In this document: piece by piece, positions 58,560 to 64,000 of the stretch
Layout of the letters: each line of letters starts with the position of its first letter
How positions within the stretch are numbered: the first letter of the stretch is position 1
Origin: Paracentrotus lividus
Taxonomy: Eukaryota > Echinodermata > Echinoidea > Camarodonta > Echinidae
Assembly (NCBI GenBank): GCA_940671915.1
Contig: CALNVZ010003433.1
Span: 49,594,930-49,658,929, forward strand
Direction of reading: 5' to 3'
DNA: 64,000 bases
Notes under the pieces: model-generated
The model's input: only the letters and a program-made list of their open reading frames with translations
What the model was told of the DNA's origin: nothing
Databases searched by the model: none
Position numbers and translations under genes: made by a program

Positions 58560-59800
58560 AAATAGTGCAGGATCATAAACCCATGACCTCCCATAAGAAT
58601 TTATGGCGGGGAAAAGTCAAAAGGTCAACAAAACTTTCACATGAAGGCATGATAAGGCCTATGCAAGCTAAAATAGTTAGGAACGACAAATTTTCGTGTT
58701 TTGTGTCGTATATAATATTTATTATCGCTAAGAATAATTAATTGAGACTATTTCTACATATGAAACTCATGATCAGTACAAATAAGGGTCAAACTAAGGT
58801 CATTGGGTCAAATGAGTTAATTTAGGATAGAAATACGGTAAAGGAGTTAAAACAGCTCCATTTGTTGTGGTATTGTCAAGTTTGGTATAAACAGATGATT
58901 AAAACTGACAGATTTGTATTCTAATCCAGAAACCACATTTAATAAATGTAAGGGGTCATGATATGTCAAAGGGTCAATAGATCATTTAGGGTCAAAATTA
59001 CATTGACCTAGAGGTATTGTGCTGCATTATAGTGCACTAGAACCCCTTGAGCCTAACTTCAAATTCAAAAGTAGTATGTACCGTCGTAAGAAGACAATCT
59101 AATTTGATCTTATAGAATGAAGGTAAAGGTCAAGGGTCACATGGTCAACTTATGAAATTCAGGTATTTACTTCGTTATTGCATTATTTTAAGAAAAAGCT
59201 TGATCTTGATGATAATATATTCATTAGATGCCAATCTCATACAATGTTTAAGTGTACAGGATCATATATACCTGACCTCCCTGTAAAAAGTTACGATGGG
59301 AAAAATCAAAAGGTCAACAAACTTTCACATGAAGCCATAATAGGCTTACACACGCTAAAATTGCCTGGAATGAAAAAATTTTCTGTCTTTTTGTATCTAT
59401 GATTAAGAAAATTAATTGAGACTAGCTATCCCTACATAAGAAAATCATATTCAGTAGATATAAGGGCTCAAACTAAGGTCATTTGGGGTCAACTTTGTGA
59501 AATTTGTGACCGAAATAGGGTAAAGGGGTTAAGCAGCTCCATTTTTGTCTTACTGTTAAATTGTATGTAAACTGAATATTTAGACTTAAAGATTTTATTT
59601 ATTTTCCAAAACCACATTCAATAAAATAATGTAAGGGATCATGGTACTGTCAAAAGGTAAATCGATTCATTTAGGGTCAAAATGTTACAGTGACCTAAAC
59701 TGATGTGCACTCAGCTCATATTGATTGTAGAAGTATTATGGAGGTGAACTTCAATTTGATGAAATAATTTATATCAAAGGTCACATACATGTAGTCAAGT
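58560..59800 (+). repeat. ~690-bp tandem duplication within the left arm of element E
   Basis: GGATCATA..CC..TGACCTCCC, CAAAAGGTCAACAAA, TTCACATGAAG, AATTAATTGAGACTA and AGGGTCAAAATTACA-type blocks appear in the same order from 58,570 and again from 59,259, offset 689 bp. The right arm has a single copy. Confidence 0.75.
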
Positions 59801-60269
59801 TATGACATTCCAAGAAACCAATTTGAACTTCAACCTTAATGGTATCACGATTATAGGTAGATGGTCTGATGAGATTTTGTAAAGGGTATGTCAAAAGTAC
59901 ATGTACACTGTATAATATACCTGACTATTCTGGCAGCTTTTAACGATCAGTGATGTTATCATTATTATAACATACAAAAAATTGGTTAAAAAACGAGACA
60001 GACTTGCACAAATTAAATTGAGGTCCAGTAAAAGTCTAAAACATAGATTAAAGATCGATGAATACCCCAACAAAATGCACTTCTTGTGCATTGTTCAGAC
60101 GTTTATACAAGTTTTAACAAGTGGATTAGTAAATTACGCGATGCCAATATATGTCCCCGCCGATAATGTAAAATTCCCATTATATCACGATCAGTGCTAT
60201 CACATAAGGCAAATGGAATCGAAATCGCGAAAAAATGGCGAAGAAGTAGCATTTTGTAGCCAATGTACA

Positions 60270-61770
60270 ATATAGGTCGAAGTCAAGGTCAAAGGGTCAA
60301 AAGTCAAAATTCTGTGAATAAGTTTTGTAGCCATCACCTAATGCTATCACATAAAGCAAGCGGAATCAAAATTGGATGAAAAATGGTGAAGGAGAGTAGC
60401 ATTTGTAGCCAATGTACAATATAAGTAAAAATCAAAGGTCAAAGGTGAAAGGGGTCAAAGTCAAAATTCCCGCGAAGAAGTTTTGAAGTCCTCACCTAGT
60501 GCTATCAAATAATGCAAACGGAATCGAAATCGGATGAAAAATGGCGAAGAAAGTAGCATTTTTTAGCCAATTAACAATATAGGACAAAAATCAAGGTCAA
60601 AGTCAAAGGGGTCAAAAGTCAAAATTCCGTGAAAAATTTTTGTAGTCCTCACCTAGTGCTATCACATAAAGCAAACAGAATCGAAATCGGATGAAAAAAG
60701 TGAAGGAGTAGCATTTTGTAACCAATAAAGTAAAAGTCAAGGTCAAAGGTCAAAGGGGTCAAAAGTCAAAATTCCGCGAAGAAATTTTGTAGTCCTCACC
60801 TAGTGCTATCACATATTGCAAACGGAATCGAAATCGGATGAAAAATGGTGAAGAGTAGCATTTTTAGCCAATTAATAATATAGGTCAAAAATCAAGTCAA
60901 AGGTCAAAAGGTCAAAAGTCAAAATTCCGTGAAAAAGTTTTGTAGTCCTCACCTAGTGCTATCTACATAAAGCAAACAGAATCGAAATCGGATGAAAAAT
61001 GGTGAAGGAGTAGCATTTTGTAACCAATAAAGTAAAAGTCAAGGTCAAAGGTCAAAGGGGTCAAAAGTCAAAATTCCGCGACGAAATTTTGTAGTCCTCA
61101 CCTAGTGCTATCACATATTGCAAACGCGAATCGAAATCGGATGAAAATGGTGAAGGAGTAGCATTTTTAGCCAATTAATAATATAGGTCAAAATCAAGGT
61201 CAAAGGTCAAAGGGTCAAAAGACAAAATTCTGTGAAGAAGTTTAGTAGTCCTCACTTGTGCTATCACATAAAGCAAGCGGAATCGAAATCGGATGAAAAA
61301 TGGTGAAGGAGTAGCATTTTGTAGCCAATGTGCAATATAAGTAAAAGTCAAGGTCAAAGTCAAAGGGTCAAAAGCAAAATTCCGCGAAGAAGTTTTGTAG
61401 TCCTCACCTAGTGCTATCAAATAATGCAAACCGAATCGAAATCGGATGAAAAATGGCGAAGGAGTACCATTTTTTAGCACATTAACAATATAGGTCAAAA
61501 ATCAAGGTCAAAGGTCAAAGGGGTCAAAAGTCAAAATTCCGTGAAGAAGTTTTCTAGTCCTCACCTAGTGCTATCACATAAGCAAACAGAATCGAAATCG
61601 GATGAAAATGCGAAGGAGTAGCATTTTGTACAATTAACATTATAGGTCAAAAATGAGGGTCAAAGGTCAAAGGTCAAATTCTGTGAGGAAGTTTTGTAGC
61701 ATTACCTAGTGCTATCATATAAAGCAAACGGAATCGAAATCGGATGAAAAATGGCGAAGGAGTAGCAAAT
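60270..61770 (+). repeat. ~152-bp satellite array (10 copies) rich in AGGTCAAAGGTCA
   Basis: The phrase CACCTAGTGCTATCACATA marks units near 60,335, 60,495, 60,650, 60,796, 60,949, 61,098, 61,250, 61,406, 61,561 and 61,702. Each unit continues with GCAAACGGAATCGAAATCGG, GAAGGAGTAGCATTTT, AATATAGGTCAAA, AAGGTCAAAGGTCAAAGGGG and TCAAAAGTCAAAATTCCG. It is the same family as 23,230-23,940. Long minus frames (FFIRFRF motif) only translate the repeat. Confidence 0.93.
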
Positions 61771-61795
61771 TGAAGATTTTGGTCACATACGGACG

Positions 61796-61865
61796 CACGG
61801 ACGGATGGACGGACGGACACACACACACACACACATACGTACGGAGCGCCCTTTCATAGTCCCTG
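61796..61865. repeat. GGACG/AC simple-sequence tail after the satellite
   Basis: GGACGCACGGACGGATGGAC is followed by an ACACAC run (about 61,817-61,833), then ACGTACGGAGCGCCCTTTCA and the phrase CTCGAACTCGTTCGGCGGAC. It corresponds in position to the GGACGGACG tail at 26,100. Confidence 0.7.
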
Positions 61866-63284
61866 CTCGAACTCGTTCGGCGGACAAAAAAGTAATTTCA
61901 AACATAAACCTCTGTGAACCTTGACATTTTACCAATACACAGTCTTATATGTAGATTTTTTTCGTGGTGAACATCATAGTTTCACATCTCATATGTTTTT
62001 AATATACTTCAATAATGGGGCAGATACATGTATTCCTTCTAGGTTTACCTCTGCGACCCTTGACATTTGACCTAAATTTTCAAACATTGTAGAAGTTGAT
62101 ATACATAATATAACATACAGTTTTTTCTAAAACTATTGTAATAATAAGTAAATACCTGGAATTTCTTTAGTTGACCATGTGACCCTTGACCTTCACCTAC
62201 ATTCTATATGATCAAATTAGATTGTCTTCTATGATGGTACATAATAAAGTACTTTTACTGAAGTTCATGGCTCCAGAAGTGCTAATTTACATATTGGCAA
62301 GCACAATAATCTCTAGCGTCATGACATTTGACCCAAAATGATTGATTGATCCCTTGACTGACCATAATCATGACACCTAAATATTGAATGTGGTTTCTGG
62401 AAAATAAATACAAAAGCTATTAGTAATCATGCATATTCTACTAGGACCTAGTAGAATCCATGTTTTTATTCATCTATTTATAATAACTTGACAATACCAC
62501 ATAAAATAGAGCTGTTTTAACTCCTTTACCGTATTTCGAACCTAGATTAAATCATTTGACCCCAAATGACCTTAGTTTGACCCTTATATGTACTGATCAT
62601 GATATTCTTATGTAGAAATAGTCTCAATTAATTTTCTTAGCGATAATAAATATTAATAGACACAACAAACACGAAAATTTGTCGTCCCTAACAATTTTAG
62701 CTTGCGTAGGCCTCATATGCCTTCATGTGAAAGTTCACTGACCTTTTGACTTTTCCCGCCATAACTTTTTACTGGGAGGTCATGGGTATATGATCCTGTA
62801 CACTTTTTTGTTCAGTAGAATGAGACGGACATATGCTATGTCTTTTGATATTATTTGAGCATTTTAAAAATTTGACCCCCTATTGGCCCCAATTTGACCT
62901 TTTTGACCCCTACGAGATAGTTGCCAGGGGTTAGCAGGGGACTAGCCAAGCTAATTTTGATTAGTGACCTCTAAGCAACTCAAACCACTTTCAAACCTTT
63001 GTTCCCCAAAAACATCCACGGTCTACACGGTGGTCCTCTAAATAGGGTTAAGTCATAAGAAGTTACATATCAAAATATGAGAAAAAAGGTGGGAAAAAGT
63101 ACTTCCAGAAAAATCTTGGCAGAGAAAAACTAAGGACCCTACAAGAAAATAACATTGCAATTTGAACTCTTCAAAGTCAGACCTTTCCAACAATAACTTG
63201 TTAGGGCTAGTTGTGGTCAAATATTTTGCGCGATCATCTTTCCACGCGAAAATTTCAGATCAGAAAAATTTGGGGAAATATGTG

Positions 63285-64000
63285 ATACGTCTTGTCGAAA
63301 TGAGAGAGAAGTCGCAGATCAAAGATCCGAGTAAATCGACAAACTAATAAAAAAGTCAAAATTTTGAGGAAATTTTTTTTTTTAATTTTTCTGGTTTCTA
63401 CCAATGCTTCATCTTTGCTCTGTTAAAAAAATGAGTGAAAATGGTAAAAGGAAGTGGTAAAAAAGCAGTTTTTCGGCGAGTGTTTTTTTCGGTCATAATT
63501 TTTTTTTTCCGGACATACAGCGAACGTCCACGCTCATTTCCCCTCTCCGTTTAGCTCCGCCCTTAGCACGCATGGCTTTGTCATGTGATGTGTGATTTCA
63601 ACTGGATTTTTGTTTCGTTTTTGTGAGCGAATAGCGAACTAAACTCTCTTTAGCTGACTCAGAAATTTTTCGTGCGATGCCACAACCTGCTGTGAATAAA
63701 GCTGTTTCATCCGGGATAGCGGAGCACGCAAACGAATGTCAAATCTAACAATCGGGTGGGGAGAGGGGGGGGGGGTATGTGGGAAAAGCTACTTATTGCT
63801 TGACTTAGCTATCTGGATCCAAATGAATGTTAATTTCAGCAATTTATTTTAAGGGCCGCGATATCTGTTGTCCTGATGGGAAAATTAAAACCTCCCTATT
63901 AACAAATTTGGTTCCATCAGGGAAACATAGAGCATACAAAAGAGGTGACGTGATATACTTCTGATACAAGTATTTAGGTTAAAGTCTTCTGCAGTTTATT
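63285..64000. other. Flank of element A, no gene seen
   Basis: A G-rich run at about 63,758-63,774 and short T-runs are present. No exon, RNA gene or repeat boundary is recognisable up to the window end. Confidence 0.5.

Larger units (their letters stand above)
58312..63040. mobile_element. 4.73-kb fold-back element with internal satellite (element E)
   Basis: Ends TAGAGGACCACCGTGTAGAC and GTCTACACGGTGGTCCTCTA are inverted repeats. Long arms follow: left 58,312-59,800, right 61,920-63,040, both with GTGACCTCTAA/TTAGAGGTCAC, GGCTAGTCCCCTGCTAAC, TTCACATGAAGGCAT and TTAATTGAGACTA type blocks. ATAG lies outside the left (58,308-58,311) and right (63,042-63,045) ends; the uninterrupted left arm of element A reads GGGTTAAGT-complement with a single ATAG-type target at about 51,116-51,122. 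Between the arms is the ~152-bp satellite. No coding sequence. Confidence 0.85.
50877..63284. mobile_element. 12.4-kb nested palindromic composite (element A)
   Basis: The outermost arms are 50,877-51,118 and 63,046-63,284, inverted copies sharing CATATTTCCCC..AAATTTTTC, GATGATC, GGTCCTTAGTTTT and AAGTACTTTTTCCCACC. The left arm continues through 51,118-52,195 (with one insertion) and its inverted partner is at 58,140-58,307. In between lie an ~80-bp tandem array on both sides and several later insertions. The host sequence of this composite has no recognisable coding part. Its true ends could lie slightly outside these limits. Confidence 0.75.

Noticed and set aside
61175..61498. 107-aa minus-strand frame with FFIRFRF motif
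   Set aside because: It translates two units of the 152-bp satellite; other units break the frame.

Overview
This is a eukaryotic, AT-rich, gene-poor window built mostly of mobile-element remains. I see no complete protein-coding gene, no rRNA or tRNA, and nothing bacterial or viral. The dispersed repeats (AGGTCA-rich arrays, GGACGGACG tails, frequent TAGGCCTA-type words, many long fold-back elements) suggest a marine invertebrate deuterostome, most likely an echinoderm such as a sea urchin. That assignment rests on general repeat character, not on a marker gene, so it is moderate.

Gene content. The one recognisable host gene is the last coding exon of a ceramide-1-phosphate transfer protein-like (GLTP-fold) gene on the minus strand (40,185-40,694). 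It has a good splice acceptor and the expected C-terminus, but the reading frame changes several times. Two non-LTR retrotransposon remnants are clear: a 5'-truncated CR1/L2/Rex1-like reverse transcriptase tail (minus, 11,817-12,281, with a TGA microsatellite tail) and a decayed RT plus RNase H element (plus, 37,678-39,545, with a 3' UTR ending in a CAAT microsatellite at 39,829). Two weak coding-like stretches (3,330-3,696 minus; 31,955-32,179 plus) are not identified.

Layout. 1-775 is a dispersed repeat whose second copy is at 49,921-50,690. 2,271-3,160 is a 65-bp tandem array. 7.6-8.9 kb holds two short fold-back transposons. 10.5-13.2 kb holds a hairpin, small inverted-repeat elements and the first LINE. 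15.8-22.2 kb is bracketed by inverted arms ending in a GGGGCAATTGTAAC-type terminus. 23.2-26.1 kb is a ~152-bp satellite beside a 2-kb palindrome. 26.3-28.4 kb is a repeated block carrying GGTCACGTG-type palindromes, followed by a long CT tract. 33-36.9 kb is a Tc1-like fold-back element with another copy nested inside. 37.7-39.8 kb is the second LINE. 40.2-40.7 kb is the host exon. 41.8-42.5 kb is a 61-bp tandem array. 42.6-46.3 kb is a fold-back region plus a duplicated segment that took a piggyBac-type and a second TIR insertion. 46.8-49.5 kb is a direct repeat interrupted by a 2.2-kb element full of TAACGTGAGTAAC words. 50.9-63.3 kb is one 12.4-kb nested palindromic composite.

The most distinctive property is that long inverted-repeat (fold-back) elements dominate at every scale from 75 bp to 12 kb, and several insertions can be read from within the window because a second, uninterrupted copy of the target is present. 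None of these elements shows a recognisable transposase, so they look non-autonomous. Several arrays and the host exon carry many single-base indels, which may be decay or unpolished long-read sequence.
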